Positions 32,067 through 41,112 of a DNA stretch of 64,000 nt are shown one piece after another; the stretch's first letter is position 1; each line of letters begins with the position of its first letter. The position numbers were made by a program, and so were the translations under genes. The notes beneath the pieces were generated by a model that was given only the letters and a program-made list of their open reading frames with translations, did not search any database and was not told the origin of the DNA. This DNA is from JAJXZP01 sp963787185. GTDB taxonomy: Bacteria; Spirochaetota; Spirochaetia; Treponematales; Rectinemataceae. Location: the NCBI GenBank assembly GCA_963787185.1, contig CAWBCC010000012.1:434001-498000 (forward strand), in the 5' to 3' direction.

Positions 32067-33628
32067 CTGGGGCATAGAAACCGATTACCCCGAAAACCTT
32101 GAGGAATCGCCGGTTTGGATAGGGTGAAGGCAAGGGAACAGGGATTTTCACCCCACGTTCTCTGAAGAGGGCATGAAAAACGCCCCGCGTCGGTTGATCC
32201 ATGAGATACTCATGGTGCTAACACAACCAGAGCGAGGGGCGCATGGCAAGGATAGCACAACGGCGGCTGTTTGGGTGGAAGGAAATCGACGAGCTTGGCG
32301 ACTTAGAGCGGTTTAAGCTTGTGCTCGACACGATCCCGGATGAGGAGTTTGCGAGGCTCCTGGAAACCGAACGGTTTCGAGGGCGGAACGAGTACCCGGT
32401 ACGCGCCATGTGGAACTCCCTTCTCGCTGGCGTGGTCTTTCAGCATCCGAGCATCGAAAGCCTCCGGCGGGAACTGTCGAGGAACGGGATGCTGCTTGAG
32501 TTGTGCGGCTTCGACCCGCTCAAGGGACCGGACGCGGTCCCGCCCGCATGGGCATATTCACGGTTCTTCAGAGTGCTTCTTCGGCATTCGAACGAAGTGG
32601 GCGGCATTTTCCAGCAACTGGTGGGCGCGGTCGGCGAGGCCGTGCCCGACTTCGGCGAAGAACTCGCGATGGACGGGAAGAAGCTGCCGAGCTTTGGGAA
32701 TCCGGTGAGCGATGAAGAGAAGAAGAAAACGGCCGATGGACGTCGCGACACGGACGCCGACTGGGGAGTGAAGACCTATTCGGGCGTGAACGCGAAGGGG
32801 AAGTCCTGGGAGAAGGTCACGAGCTGGTTCGGCTACAAGCTCCACCTGATCGTCGATTCCCGCTACGAGCTTCCCGTCGACTTCCGCCTGACGAAGGCAT
32901 CGGTGGCGGAACAGCCGGTCGCGCTCGAAATGCTCGATGAGCTCGCGCAGCGTGCGCCGACGGTCGCGGAGCGAGCGAAGCACCTGAGCGCCGACAAAGG
33001 CTATGATGACGGGAAGATTATCATCAAGGCTCACGACGAACTCGGCATCGCCCCCATCATCGATATCCGGAACCTCTGGAAGGATGGCGAGCAGACGAAG
33101 ATGGTGAACGGCAGCACGAATGTGGTGTACGACCACCGCGGGAACGTATCGTGCCTCTGTCCGAAGACGCTCACGCCGCACGCGATGTGTTACGGTGGCT
33201 ACGAGCGCGATCGGGAGAGCCTAAAGTACCTCTGCCCGGCCCGCGCGAAGGGACTCAGCTGCGCCGGACAGGCCGAATGCACGACAGGGCGGCAGATCCG
33301 CATTCCACTCTCCGAGGATCGGAGGGTGTTCACGCCCGTAGCGCGGTCGAGCCATACGTGGGCACGTTTGTACGACATGCGGACCGCCGTGGAGCGGGTG
33401 AACTCGCGTATCGACGGAGCTTTCATGTTCGAGCACCACTACATCCGTGGAAAGGACAAAATGGAGGCCAGGGTGACGATAGCCTTCATTGTCATGCTGG
33501 CGATGGCGCTGGGGCGGATACGCCAAAACCAGCCGAGCTTGATGAGAAGCCTGGTCAAGCGCGCGGGCTGAGCCCCATTTTCATTCTTCTCACACGTTTC
33601 CAAGGGGGAGCTGTTTCCGCAGCCCCAG
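32067..33628. mobile_element. Insertion sequence, DDE transposase type, about 1.56 kb
   Basis: The transposase gene is intact. Candidate imperfect terminal inverted repeats start with CTGGGGC: 32067-32073 and its reverse complement at 33622-33628, with scattered further matches over about 25 bp, including a shared CCCC. I could not find a target-site duplication, so the exact ends are tentative. It separates the LOG gene from a sensor kinase gene. Confidence 0.6.
32243..33571 (+). CDS. IS transposase, DDE superfamily (IS4/IS5/IS1182-like)
   Basis: The protein has 442 residues, complete. An N-terminal DUF772-like helical region (W-N-S-L-L-A-G-V-V-F-Q-H-P-S) is followed by the RNase H-like core: A-M-D-G-K-K-L (first Asp), L-S-A-D-K-G-Y-D-D (second Asp), and M-R-T-A-V-E-R-V-N-S-R-I (catalytic Glu). 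A cysteine-containing insert (C-L-C-P-K then C-P-A-R) lies between the second Asp and the Glu. No frameshift or stop, so the element may still move. Confidence 0.9.
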   Translation: MARIAQRRLFGWKEIDELGDLERFKLVLDTIPDEEFARLLETERFRGRNEYPVRAMWNSLLAGVVFQHPSIESLRRELSRNGMLLELCGFDPLKGPDAVPPAWAYSRFFRVLLRHSNEVGGIFQQLVGAVGEAVPDFGEELAMDGKKLPSFGNPVSDEEKKKTADGRRDTDADWGVKTYSGVNAKGKSWEKVTSWFGYKLHLIVDSRYELPVDFRLTKASVAEQPVALEMLDELAQRAPTVAERAKHLSADKGYDDGKIIIKAHDELGIAPIIDIRNLWKDGEQTKMVNGSTNVVYDHRGNVSCLCPKTLTPHAMCYGGYERDRESLKYLCPARAKGLSCAGQAECTTGRQIRIPLSEDRRVFTPVARSSHTWARLYDMRTAVERVNSRIDGAFMFEHHYIRGKDKMEARVTIAFIVMLAMALGRIRQNQPSLMRSLVKRAG

Positions 33629-33844
33629 GCACTAGCCTGATATACCCCTTTAGTCAGCCGGTTCCGTCGAGGTTTGAGGGTGCATTGCCATAGATCATCT
33701 CTTCAAGCCGACATGGGCGGCCGCTGATCCGCGTCCCCCCGGCGGAAAGCCCGCCGAAAAGGGCTGACAGCGCAAATGCCTCAGTTCAGGCTCCGCTTTA
33801 CAGCGGGGGCGGAGGCACACTAAAGTGCCAAGGGATTCGCCTGG

Positions 33845-36016
33845 ATGAGACAGATACGCCGTAGGCCCCCTTTTTCCCTTTCCCTCGCCTGGGTGATGGA
33901 ATGGGCGCTCCTCGGCGCACCGCTCGGCGCCTTCGCTTATTCGCCTCTGCCGGATATCGCGGTGCCTCCCGCCGCCCACGAGCCCATCCGGGTCGTCCTC
34001 GACAATGACTATCCCCCCTACTGTTTCCTGGACGCTTCCGGCAAGGCCGAGGGCATACTCGTCGACGAGTGGCGGCTCTGGGAAGAGCGCACGGGAGTCA
34101 AGATCCAACTGGAGGCGGTGGATTGGGGCGAGGCCCAATTGCTGATGGAAACCGGCCGGGCCGACGTCATCGACACCATTTTCTATACTCCCGAGAGAGC
34201 GAATATCTACGATTTTACGCCTCCCTACGAGAATATCGACGTCCCGGTGTTCTTCAACAAGAATCTCAGCGGGATAGCCTCGATCAAGGACCTCCGCGGC
34301 TTCACGGTGGGGGTCAAGGAGGGCGACGCATGCATCGAGGTCCTCAAGGCCGCTGGGGTGGAGAGCCTCAGAGCGTATGAGAACTACGAGTCGATCGTTC
34401 TCGCCGCCAAATCGGGGGATCTCCTCGTCTTCTGCGTCGATCGCCCTCCCGGCCTCTACTATCTCTACAAATTCGGTCTTCAGAATCAGTTCCGTTCGGC
34501 CCTGTCGCTCTATACGGGTCAGTTCCATCGCGCCGTACGCAGGGGACAGACGGAACTGCTCGATCTCGTCGAGCGGGGTTTTTCGTCCATCAGTACGGCG
34601 AAATACGCTCAAATCCATCAAAGATGGATGGGACTCGATCTCGAGCCGCCTCCCGATCTCAAGTACTTCACCTACGCGTCCGGGGCTTTTCTCGTTCTCC
34701 TCCTTCTGTTGGGCGCGTGGAGCTTTTCCCTGCGCCGCCTCGTGCGTCTGCGCACGAGCGAATTGAGAGGCGCCGTCGCCGAGCTTTCCGAGGCGAAGAC
34801 CTTGGCCGAGAAGGCCTCCCTGGCGAAAAGCGAGTTCCTCTCGAACATGTCGCACGAGATACGGACGCCGCTCAACGGGATCATCGGGATGGCAAGCCTC
34901 CTCGAGGATACCGCGCTCGGCGAGGAACAGCGTCGCTATGTGGAGATGATGCGCGTTTCGGCCAAGCTTCTCAGCGGAATCGTGAACGATGTTCTGGACC
35001 TCGCGAAGATCGAGTCCGGGACTCGAGAATTGAAATTCGAGCCGACGGGACTCGGCAAACTCGTCGATTCCATCGCTCAGGCTTTCAGTTTGCAGGCCCG
35101 GGAACGCTCGCTCGAGCTCCGGACCGTCGTCGATCCCAAGCTGCCCGAACTCGTGCGGGTTGATGCGACGGTTCTGAGCCAGATCGCGATCAATCTTCTC
35201 GGCAACGCGCTGAAGTTCACCGAGCGCGGCTTCGTGGAGCTGCGTCTGGGGTGGCGGGATTCGGGAGAAGGGAAGGGCCGGCTCCTTCTGGAAGTCGAGG
35301 ACTCGGGCATCGGCATTCCGCAGGAGCGACTCGGGGATGTCTTCGATCGCTTTACGCAGCTCGAAAGTCCCACGGCCAAGAAACGCCCGGGCACCGGACT
35401 CGGGCTCGCAATAGTGAGCGAGTTGACAGAGCTCATGCATGGAGAGCTGCGCGTAAAGAGTGAATTCGGCGTCGGTTCGACCTTTTCGGTCGAACTGTCC
35501 GTCGAATCCTGTCCTGCGGCTCCTCGGGCCGTATCGGTCCCCGCTCCTTCCTTCGCCGCGCCGGATCCTGCCGCGGCCCCTCCGTTTTTCCGAGTGCTCG
35601 CCGTCGAGGATAATCGGATCAATCTGCTGTATCTCGAACGTCTTCTAAGAAAGGCCGGGTTCGAGGTCGAAACGGCCGCGGACGGAAAGGAAGCGATAAC
35701 GAAGGCCAAGGCCGCTGCGGCGGGCCGGGGGTTCGACCTCATCGTCATGGATATCCAGATGCCGGAGATTGACGGCATGACGGCGCAGAAGGCGATCCGC
35801 GACGCGGGTTTGGGCCCCGAGCTTCTTCCGATAATCGCCCTTACGGGCTACGCCATGGACCGCGACAGGAATATCTTCATCGACTCCGGTTTCGATGCCG
35901 TCGTCGCCAAGCCCTTCGATGAAAGGGATCTCGTCCGACTCGTGCGCCGGCTTATCGAAGAGCGGGGGACGGGAGGGATGCGAGATCCCGGCAGGATCGC
36001 CCCGCCGAATGCATGA
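33845..36016 (+). CDS. Hybrid sensor histidine kinase with periplasmic solute-binding sensor
   Basis: The protein has 723 residues. It has a signal/anchor (1-31), an extracytoplasmic SBP_bac_3 domain (about 47-265: V-V-L-D-N-D-Y-P-P-Y, G-I-L-V-D-E-W), one membrane segment (about 278-298), HisKA with M-S-H-E-I-R-T-P-L-N-G (phospho-His 337), HATPase (N-A-L-K-F-T, D-S-G-I-G-I-P, T-G-L-G-L-A-I), and a receiver with V-M-D-I-Q-M-P (phospho-Asp 636) and A-K-P-F. The SBP domain suggests sensing of an amino acid or similar small molecule. No output partner is adjacent. Confidence 0.92.
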   Translation: MRQIRRRPPFSLSLAWVMEWALLGAPLGAFAYSPLPDIAVPPAAHEPIRVVLDNDYPPYCFLDASGKAEGILVDEWRLWEERTGVKIQLEAVDWGEAQLLMETGRADVIDTIFYTPERANIYDFTPPYENIDVPVFFNKNLSGIASIKDLRGFTVGVKEGDACIEVLKAAGVESLRAYENYESIVLAAKSGDLLVFCVDRPPGLYYLYKFGLQNQFRSALSLYTGQFHRAVRRGQTELLDLVERGFSSISTAKYAQIHQRWMGLDLEPPPDLKYFTYASGAFLVLLLLLGAWSFSLRRLVRLRTSELRGAVAELSEAKTLAEKASLAKSEFLSNMSHEIRTPLNGIIGMASLLEDTALGEEQRRYVEMMRVSAKLLSGIVNDVLDLAKIESGTRELKFEPTGLGKLVDSIAQAFSLQARERSLELRTVVDPKLPELVRVDATVLSQIAINLLGNALKFTERGFVELRLGWRDSGEGKGRLLLEVEDSGIGIPQERLGDVFDRFTQLESPTAKKRPGTGLGLAIVSELTELMHGELRVKSEFGVGSTFSVELSVESCPAAPRAVSVPAPSFAAPDPAAAPPFFRVLAVEDNRINLLYLERLLRKAGFEVETAADGKEAITKAKAAAAGRGFDLIVMDIQMPEIDGMTAQKAIRDAGLGPELLPIIALTGYAMDRDRNIFIDSGFDAVVAKPFDERDLVRLVRRLIEERGTGGMRDPGRIAPPNA

Positions 36017-36060
36017 AGTCCCGTCTCCAATCCTGGCCTCCGGTCGATGCCGAAGTCACG

Positions 36061-37098
36061 TCAGTCCGGGTCGGTACAGTGCTCTACCAGGGCTTTCGTG
36101 GACAGAAGGCCGCAGGCCGCCAGTATGTCCTGGCCCCGCGATTTTCGGATCGTAGTCGTCACTCCGGCCTTTTTGAGCTGCTCCTCGAAGGCCAGCATCG
36201 CTTCGTCCGAGGATGCGATAAGCGGCGTGTCGGGTATCGGGTGGAACTTGATGAGATTCACTCGACAGCGGATGCCGTTCAGGATGCGTACGAGCTCGCG
36301 GGCGTGACGGTCCGTATCGTTGAGGCCGCCGAACATGATGTACTCGAAGGAGACCCTTCTGCGTCGGGCTATCTCGCTCGAGCGCAGGAGGGCGAGGACA
36401 TCGCTCAGAGGGTAGGCGGCCTGCACCGGCATGAGGCTCCGGCGCTCCTCCTCGAAGGGCGAGTGCAGACTGATGGCGAGGCGGCATTCGCTGCGCTCGA
36501 GGAAGGTCTCGAGGCCCGGAACGATGCCCACCGACGAGACGGTTATCCTGCGCGGGCTCATCGCGAAACCCCATGGAGCGGTCAGCGCATCGAGGCTCGC
36601 GAGCACGTTGTCGAGATTGTCGAGCGGCTCGCCCATGCCCATGTAGACGACATTCGTCAACTTCTCCCTTTCGGGCAGGCTCGCGAATTGGTTGAGTATT
36701 TCGGAGGATGAGAGATCGCCCCGGAAACCCTGTTTGCCGGTCCCGCAGAATAGGCAGCCCATCTTGCAGCCCACTTGCGTGGAAAGGCAGAGCGTGGCCC
36801 TTTCGGCATCGGGGATGTAGGCGGCCTCCACGAAACGTCCCTGCCCGGTGCCGAAGAGGTACTTCTTGGTCCCGTCGGCCGAAACCGTTTCGCGATCGGG
36901 CGGAGCTCGTCCCAGCTCGTATTCCGCGGCGAGAGCCGAGCGGAAAGTCCTGGAGAGGTTTCCCATCGAATCGAAGTCGGTTGCGAACTTCTTATAAAGC
37001 CAATCGGCAAGCTGGGAGGCGGCATAGGCCGGCTGTCCCAGACGCACGGCGACCGCCCGCAGCTCGTCGAGACTCTTTCCGAAAACGGTTTCTTTCAC
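36061..37098 (-). CDS. rlmN: 23S rRNA (A2503)/tRNA (A37) C2-methyltransferase
   Basis: The protein has 345 residues from GTG 37096-37098, with GGGAG 8 bp upstream; the frame stays open far upstream to 38061, but that part is antisense to another gene. Radical-SAM cysteines are in G-C-K-M-G-C-L-F-C-G-T-G, preceded by L-C-L-S-T-Q-V. M-G-M-G-E-P-L-D-N and the C-terminal acceptor C in A-A-C-G-L-L are present. N-terminal helix-hairpin region binds the RNA. It is convergent with the sensor kinase. Confidence 0.94.
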   Translation of the reverse strand: MKETVFGKSLDELRAVAVRLGQPAYAASQLADWLYKKFATDFDSMGNLSRTFRSALAAEYELGRAPPDRETVSADGTKKYLFGTGQGRFVEAAYIPDAERATLCLSTQVGCKMGCLFCGTGKQGFRGDLSSSEILNQFASLPEREKLTNVVYMGMGEPLDNLDNVLASLDALTAPWGFAMSPRRITVSSVGIVPGLETFLERSECRLAISLHSPFEEERRSLMPVQAAYPLSDVLALLRSSEIARRRRVSFEYIMFGGLNDTDRHARELVRILNGIRCRVNLIKFHPIPDTPLIASSDEAMLAFEEQLKKAGVTTTIRKSRGQDILAACGLLSTKALVEHCTDPD

Positions 37099-37254
37099 GG
37101 CGTGTGCTCCCGATCTAGCGCCATTCGATCCGATCGAAGTCCTTTGCCATGATCCAGACTCTAGGCCGGCCGGAGGCCGAGCATCAAGCCCGGTCGGCCG
37201 GACTCGCGCGGCCGCTTGCCCGAGCGCTCGGCGACGGACTATTCTTACCCGATC

Positions 37255-38235
37255 ATGAAACGACTGATTTTTTTTGTCGCCGTATCCATTGTTGCCAGTC
37301 TCTTGGCTCTCGGCACGGTCCGAGGCTTTCCTCCGGGGCGGTCTTTTTTGGCTTTTCACCCCATGTCTCCGCTCGCGATGCCTCCTCGAACTTCGGTGAT
37401 CGCCATCGCGCTCGCCTTGGCCATTGTGTGTTTCGTTTTCGGCCGGGTCACGGGCGACTATTCCTGGGTGGACAGACTCTGGTCCGTGGCCCCCGTCGTC
37501 TTCGCGTGGATATATGCCGGAGACGGAGGCTGGAGGCTGCCTTCCCTGCTCGCAGCTTCCCTGGTCACGGTCTGGGGCATCCGGCTGAGCTGCAATTTCG
37601 CGCGGCGAGGCGGCTATTCGGGCTCCGAGGACTACCGCTGGGCAGCCTTGCGAAAGCGCATATCGCATCCTTTTGCGTGGCAGGCTTTCAACGCTCTCTT
37701 CATCTGCCTTGCCCAGATCGGCGTTCTCGTCCTTTTCACGACTCCACTGGGAAGAATCGCGGCCTTCCCCGATTCGGCGGCGGCAAGAGGAACCTATGCG
37801 CTCGCCCTTATTCTCGGCATCTTTTTCCTCGTCTATGAAACGGCGGCAGACAATCAGCAATGGCATTTTCAAAACGCCAAGGCGGCGTACGGGGCCGCCC
37901 TCGGCCGCGGCGAATCCCCGCGCGACCCTACCGGCGACTTCGAACGCGGTTTCAGGACAACCGGCCTTTTCGCCCTCTCGCGCCATCCCAACTATTTCGG
38001 TGAGCTCGGCTTCTGGTGGAGCATCTATCTCGCCGCTTGCACCACCGGCGGTCTCTTGCATTGGAGCATGGCCGGAGCCCTGGCGCTCTCCGCCGCCTTC
38101 GTAGGCTCGACCAGGTTTACGGAGGAGATAAGCTCGGCCAAATATGCCGATTATCGCCGCTATCGGGCGACTACCCGAGCCGTGATACCTTGGTTCAGGC
38201 GCTCGGTTCTCGAAGCGAAGCCCACGGATTCTTGA
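37255..38235 (+). CDS. DUF1295 / steroid 5-alpha reductase-like membrane protein
   Basis: The protein has 326 residues from ATG 37255; no start shows a good ribosome site. Eight or so hydrophobic segments run from the first residues. W-G-I-R-L-S-C-N-F-A-R-R-G-G-Y, then E-D-Y-R-W, and the C-terminal G-L-F-A-L-S-R-H-P-N-Y-F-G-E are the DUF1295/isoprenylcysteine-methyltransferase-like signature around the NADPH or SAM site. Likely a membrane oxidoreductase or methyltransferase of unknown substrate. Confidence 0.85.
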   Translation: MKRLIFFVAVSIVASLLALGTVRGFPPGRSFLAFHPMSPLAMPPRTSVIAIALALAIVCFVFGRVTGDYSWVDRLWSVAPVVFAWIYAGDGGWRLPSLLAASLVTVWGIRLSCNFARRGGYSGSEDYRWAALRKRISHPFAWQAFNALFICLAQIGVLVLFTTPLGRIAAFPDSAAARGTYALALILGIFFLVYETAADNQQWHFQNAKAAYGAALGRGESPRDPTGDFERGFRTTGLFALSRHPNYFGELGFWWSIYLAACTTGGLLHWSMAGALALSAAFVGSTRFTEEISSAKYADYRRYRATTRAVIPWFRRSVLEAKPTDS

Positions 38236-38256
38236 GCCGGTCTCGAACTCCCATAG

Positions 38257-38538
38257 TCAACCTCGAGCCGGGGTTTCGGGTGAGACTTCGTCGCGAAGCG
38301 CCGCAAGTTTTGCTTGGTTCAGGGAAAAGCGGCTGAATTGGCCCTCTCGGCGTCTGACGAGTATGCCGCTGTCTTCCAGAATTTTCGCGTGGTGGCTGAC
38401 GAGGGCCACGCTGGCGCCCAGAACCTCGGCGAGCTCTTTGCCGCAGGCTTCGCTGGTGAGCCTCAGGTGATCCACCATGCGTAGACGCAACGGGTCGGCA
38501 AGTGCGGCATACAGTTTCGCCCTTTCGCTGAGCTCCAT
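38257..38538 (-). CDS. ArsR-family transcriptional repressor
   Basis: The protein has 93 residues. A single winged helix: L-Y-A-A-L-A-D-P-L-R-L-R-M-V-D-H-L then A-E-V-L-G-A-S-V-A-L-V-S-H-H-A-K-I-L-E-D-S-G, with the wing V-R-R-R-E-G-Q-F-S-R-F. The metal-binding E-x-C-V-C motif is absent; there is a single C in E-A-C-G-K-E. So it may sense redox or an organic ligand rather than metal. It is divergent from a nitroreductase gene, with an operator-like palindrome between. Confidence 0.88.
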   Translation of the reverse strand: MELSERAKLYAALADPLRLRMVDHLRLTSEACGKELAEVLGASVALVSHHAKILEDSGILVRRREGQFSRFSLNQAKLAALRDEVSPETPARG

Positions 38539-38577
38539 ATGATGAGTCTACCGCGATAATCCTAGAAGGTCAAACAA

Positions 38578-38593
38578 TCAAATAATCATTTGA
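38578..38593. promoter_or_regulatory. Palindrome TCAAAT-AATC-ATTTGA, likely ArsR operator
   Basis: It lies between the divergent ArsR gene (start 38538) and the nitroreductase (start 38639), in an AT-rich intergenic region. An additional GTCAAA half-site lies at 38569-38574. The size and AT-rich form match ArsR-family operators, so the repressor probably controls both genes. Confidence 0.6.
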
Positions 38594-38638
38594 CTCTTAT
38601 ATTGTGTGCTGCCTATATTAAGAAACAAGGAGCGAACA

Positions 38639-39238
38639 ATGGCACGAGATTTTTTTGAAGCGGTCAGCACACGCAGGACCATCTACAGCCTCGGCAAGTC
38701 TTCCACGATTTCGGACCAGCGCCTGGAGGAGATTCTCGGCGAAGCGATAAAGCATGGTCCCTCGGCCTTCAACTCCCAGTCGGGGCGAATCGTGCTTCTA
38801 TTGGGCAAACAGCATGACGATTTATGGGACGCGACCAGAGAAACGCTGAGGCCTCTCGTCCCGGCGCCAGCCTTTCCGCAGACAGAGGGCAAATTGGCGG
38901 CATTCAGGGCCGGCTATGGCACTGTTCTTTTTTTCGAGGATCAGAAGATCGTCAAGGAACTCCAGGCCAACTATGCCCTCTATAAGGAGAAATTTCCCCT
39001 CTGGTCCGGAAACTCGACCGGCATTCTTCAATTCATAGTCTGGACGAGCCTTGCCGCCGAAGGACTGGGCGCCAGCCTTCAGCATTACGATCCTCTCATC
39101 GACGAGTGGGTTTACAAACGGACGGGCGTTCCCGAAAGTTGGAAGCTCACCGGGGAGATGCCTTTCGGCAAGCCCACCGCTCCCGCCGGTCCCAAGGAAT
39201 TCCTTCCCCTCGACGGCCGCCTCAAGGTCCTACGCTGA
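38639..39238 (+). CDS. Nitroreductase-family protein
   Basis: The protein has 199 residues from ATG 38639, with a perfect AAGGAG 7 bp upstream. F-F-E-A-V-S-T-R-R-T-I-Y-S, then G-P-S-A-F-N-S-Q-S-G-R-I (FMN phosphate site), and G-L-G-A-S-L-Q-H-Y define the YdgI/HBN1-like nitroreductase subgroup, which reduces fatty-acid-like or nitro substrates with NAD(P)H. Divergence from an ArsR gene without metal cysteines suggests induction by an oxidant or xenobiotic. Confidence 0.88.
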   Translation: MARDFFEAVSTRRTIYSLGKSSTISDQRLEEILGEAIKHGPSAFNSQSGRIVLLLGKQHDDLWDATRETLRPLVPAPAFPQTEGKLAAFRAGYGTVLFFEDQKIVKELQANYALYKEKFPLWSGNSTGILQFIVWTSLAAEGLGASLQHYDPLIDEWVYKRTGVPESWKLTGEMPFGKPTAPAGPKEFLPLDGRLKVLR

Positions 39239-39259
39239 ATAACGAGGACCGATGGAAGC

Positions 39260-39826
39260 TCATTTTGCGCGTTCTATGAAGGTCCCGTCGCGGGTATCGA
39301 ACATGATCTTGGTGCCGATGTCGCAGAAGAGAGGCACGGCGACCTCGATGCCGGTATCAAGGGTGGCGGGCTTGGTGCTCTTGCCCGAGGTGTCGCCCTT
39401 GATACCCGGTTCGCAGTAGGTGATGGTACGGACTATGGCGGTGGGGAGGGTGACTGAGACCGGCTTGCCCTCGTAGAAGGCCACTTCGACCTCGAAATCG
39501 TCTTCGGGCGTCATGTAGCCGGCAATGTCGCCGAGATCATCCTTGGTGAGCTCGTACTGCTCGAAACTCTCCTGATCCATGAAGACCCAGGTTTCGCCGT
39601 CGACATAGGAGAGCTTCATCTTGTGGTAGTCCAGTTGGACATCCTCGAACTTCTCGCCCATGTCGAGGCCGAGCTCGGCCGTCTGGCCGGTCAGGATGCT
39701 CTTGACGCGGAGCCGCTTGACTTGGCCGTTGCGCCCGCCTTTGATGCCCAGCATGCGCTGGACGACGACGACGTCATTGCCCGCCTTGAAAACGGTGCCG
39801 CCGCGGATATCGGAGGTCATCAGCAT
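39260..39826 (-). CDS. efp: Elongation factor P, arginine type
   Basis: The protein has 188 residues, the usual length, from ATG 39826 with GAGGA upstream. Three beta domains are recognisable: I-R-G-G-T-V-F-K, F-M-D-Q-E-S-F-E-Q-Y, and the C-terminal D-T-R-D-G-T-F-I-E-R. The tip loop reads K-G-G-R-N-G-Q with Arg at position 32, where lysine-type EF-P has K-P-G-K-G-Q. This equals the R32 of Pseudomonas EF-P, which is rhamnosylated. The modifying enzyme EarP is the neighbouring gene (39907-41061). Confidence 0.95.
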   Translation of the reverse strand: MLMTSDIRGGTVFKAGNDVVVVQRMLGIKGGRNGQVKRLRVKSILTGQTAELGLDMGEKFEDVQLDYHKMKLSYVDGETWVFMDQESFEQYELTKDDLGDIAGYMTPEDDFEVEVAFYEGKPVSVTLPTAIVRTITYCEPGIKGDTSGKSTKPATLDTGIEVAVPLFCDIGTKIMFDTRDGTFIERAK

Positions 39827-39906
39827 AGGTAATCCTCGCCTGAATATGGTGTGCCGGAGGTCCGCACTATGCGGATCGGCCTTGTGGCCCGAATCGGCAG
39901 CCCATT

Positions 39907-41061
39907 CTAATCGATATCGCCCAGGAATGTCATCAGGTGTTCGGCCAGATCTCCGCGGGCAGCCAGGTCTTCGGCGAAGGCGAGGAAAGGCGGGGCGAGT
40001 CCGTCCGCGAGAAGGGGCAAGATGCGCTCGTCCCCTAAGGTATCGCTCTCGTCGCGGTCGCGGTCGTTGAAGGCCAGAAAAGCGTCCTCGACGGGGCGGA
40101 AGTGGGCGCCGGCGAAATTGGGCCGGAGCCGGTCCAGCAGGGCCCGCACCTTGACGAGCTGGTGCTTGCCGTCCTGGAGGTACGCGTGCCAGAGGAAGGG
40201 CCTCCCGGCCAGGGCGGCGCGGGCGAGGCTCTCTTCGCCGCGGACGATCGAAAAATCCGAGGCCAGGAGCACTTCGTCCCAGATCTCCTGAGGCAGAAAG
40301 GGCAGGGCGATCGCCGGGAATGGCCTATTCGCGGCCTCCCAAGCTTCAAAGAAGCAAGCCTGACTCCTGCCTGCCGCGGCGAGCACGAGAAGAGGCCTTT
40401 CTCGGTCTGCGGCGGCGAGGTCGGCCACGACGCGAGCATAGTTGCGCTCGTAGCTGAATACGCTCACCCAGCGCCGTCGGGTCTGCGAGCTTGCCAGATC
40501 GGCGCTCCCCAGCCGCGACGCGAGCGAGGCTCGCCGCTCGGGGCGCCCCGCGGGGTCCATCCAAGCCGCCCGTGCCTCGCGGAAGCCTCGATCCACGATG
40601 AGTCCTCCCGTGCCCTCGGAGAATCCGGGCATGAACATCCATTTTTTGACGAGGGCCGAGCGCGTCGCCGAGGGGAGCCGGTGAAAGTCGGCCGCCCAGG
40701 GTTCGGCCGTGAGGTGCTCGATATTCACCACGCGCCGCATCGCCGAATCGGCGGGATCGAAGAGTCTCTCCTCGAAGCGCTCGGGTCTACCGCAGGCGAA
40801 GCATTCGAGCACGGTGCGAGGCGGATTCTCTTCGAGCCCCTCCCATTCGGCGTTCCAGCGGACGACGGTCCATCCGCGAACCATCTGGACCGTCTTTTCG
40901 GGGTCGACCGCCGGGCAGACGGCATGGAAGGCCCCCAGGTCGTCGACGTGCAGCCGGAGGGATATCGACGGATCGATGTCGGAGATCGCCTTCGCGAGGC
41001 GATAGGCCACCCCGATGTCGCCGAAGTTGTCGACGACCTTGCAGAGGATGTCGATCGTCAC
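39907..41061 (-). CDS. earP: EF-P arginine 32 rhamnosyltransferase EarP
   Basis: The protein has 384 residues from GTG 41061. The N-terminus I-D-I-L-C-K-V-V-D-N-F-G-D-I-G-V-A-Y-R-L is the EarP hallmark, with Asp 11 and Asp 15 corresponding to the catalytic pair of characterised enzymes. Later motifs are N-I-E-H-L-T-A-E-P-W, W-M-F-M-P-G-F-S-E-G-T-G-G-L, V-R-G-E-E-S-L-A-R-A (conserved Glu) and L-Q-D-G-K-H-Q. It uses dTDP-rhamnose to modify EF-P Arg 32. It sits 80 bp upstream of efp on the same strand. Confidence 0.95.
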   Translation of the reverse strand: MTIDILCKVVDNFGDIGVAYRLAKAISDIDPSISLRLHVDDLGAFHAVCPAVDPEKTVQMVRGWTVVRWNAEWEGLEENPPRTVLECFACGRPERFEERLFDPADSAMRRVVNIEHLTAEPWAADFHRLPSATRSALVKKWMFMPGFSEGTGGLIVDRGFREARAAWMDPAGRPERRASLASRLGSADLASSQTRRRWVSVFSYERNYARVVADLAAADRERPLLVLAAAGRSQACFFEAWEAANRPFPAIALPFLPQEIWDEVLLASDFSIVRGEESLARAALAGRPFLWHAYLQDGKHQLVKVRALLDRLRPNFAGAHFRPVEDAFLAFNDRDRDESDTLGDERILPLLADGLAPPFLAFAEDLAARGDLAEHLMTFLGDID

Positions 41062-41112
41062 GGAACGATCGAGAGAAGAAAAGCCTTGCCGTACTTCATG
41101 CGCCCGTCTCGG

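Noticed and set aside
33695..35440. 581-aa frame antisense to the sensor kinase
   Set aside because: A high-GC shadow: the plus-strand kinase has complete conserved motifs, and this frame has none.
36061..38061. 666-aa minus-strand frame extending rlmN upstream by 320 residues
   Set aside because: GTG 37098 has a good ribosome site and gives normal RlmN length; the extension is antisense to the DUF1295 gene and has shadow-like Arg/Glu/Gly composition.
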